DNA of 64,000 nt from Susulua sp964590995 (GTDB taxonomy: Bacteria > Omnitrophota > Gorgyraeia > Duberdicusellales > 4484-171): the NCBI GenBank assembly GCA_964590995.1, contig CAZPYY010000001.1:1-64000 (forward strand). The letters are read 5' to 3'. More notes on this DNA, generated by a model. It searched no databases. It saw nothing but the letters and a program-made list of their open reading frames with translations, and was not told where the DNA came from. The DNA is not shown here. Numbering within the stretch: the stretch's first letter is position 1.

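Noticed and set aside
27146..63610. Many plus-strand frames of 60-130 codons opposite the giant gene
   Set aside because: They are antisense shadows with no SD, no domain and unlikely composition; the minus-strand frame is continuous and carries recognisable domains.
63820..63826. TTG at 63826 as the start codon of the giant gene
   Set aside because: The frame stays open and coding-like for 58 further codons to the window edge, and no SD precedes the TTG; the nearby ATG at 63821 is in another frame and meets a stop at once.

Overview
The window looks like a chromosomal segment of an uncultured, low-GC, diderm bacterium, most plausibly Omnitrophota (candidate phylum OP3) in the PVC neighbourhood. 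This is an inference. It rests on outer-membrane lipid and lipoprotein transport genes (MCE/Mla, LolCD), a complete McsA-McsB-ClpC set, MEP isoprenoid genes, and above all one giant multidomain ORF with Ser-rich SSSP-type linkers, a kind of gene known from Omnitrophota. Every gene I can support is on the minus strand, so transcription runs from right to left. I saw no tRNA, rRNA, CRISPR array or insertion sequence.

Right part (27194 to the right edge): a single uninterrupted reading frame fills 36.8 kb. It has no in-frame stop up to base 64000, so the gene is 5'-truncated by the window and encodes at least 12,268 residues. It reads like a string of beads: two GT35-like glucan phosphorylase folds, a helical repeat, a trypsin-like protease with an intact triad, two HPr-like domains, a GT4-like glycosyltransferase, two LOG-like domains, a kinase-like fold, HTH segments, a radical SAM module, several SAM-methyltransferase folds, a three-helix membrane segment, an LMW-phosphatase-like module, two peptide-arginase-like modules, an internal lipoprotein-type signal, a long HEAT array, an alpha/beta-hydrolase-like domain and a Pro-rich tail. 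Many modules have no recognisable family. Ser-rich linkers join them, and the linker DNA falls into regional subtypes.

Just downstream of the giant gene come a small four-helix membrane protein (SD sequence directly after the giant stop) and two PilZ-domain proteins, suggesting a c-di-GMP link. Then follow a four-gene oligopeptide-type ABC transporter without a binding protein, and lysS-lolC-lolD, preceded by a near-perfect sigma70-type promoter that appears to make a leaderless lysS message.

Left part (18.7 kb to the left edge): a branched-chain-type aminotransferase, mcsA-mcsB-clpC, an exported protein with mlaE-mlaF-mlaD, radA, a PIN-TRAM protein, ispD-ispF, cysS, tmk-holB-ricT-metG-tatD and mtnA (3'-truncated). 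The order mcsA-mcsB-clpC-radA-PIN/TRAM-ispD-ispF-cysS followed by tmk-holB-ricT-metG-tatD resembles two Firmicutes housekeeping clusters joined together, with a lipid-transport cassette inserted between clpC and radA. Several spacers here hold hairpins built from short tandem 7-8-mers. The same kind of heptamer array also occurs in frame inside the giant ORF, which hints at how its linkers arose.
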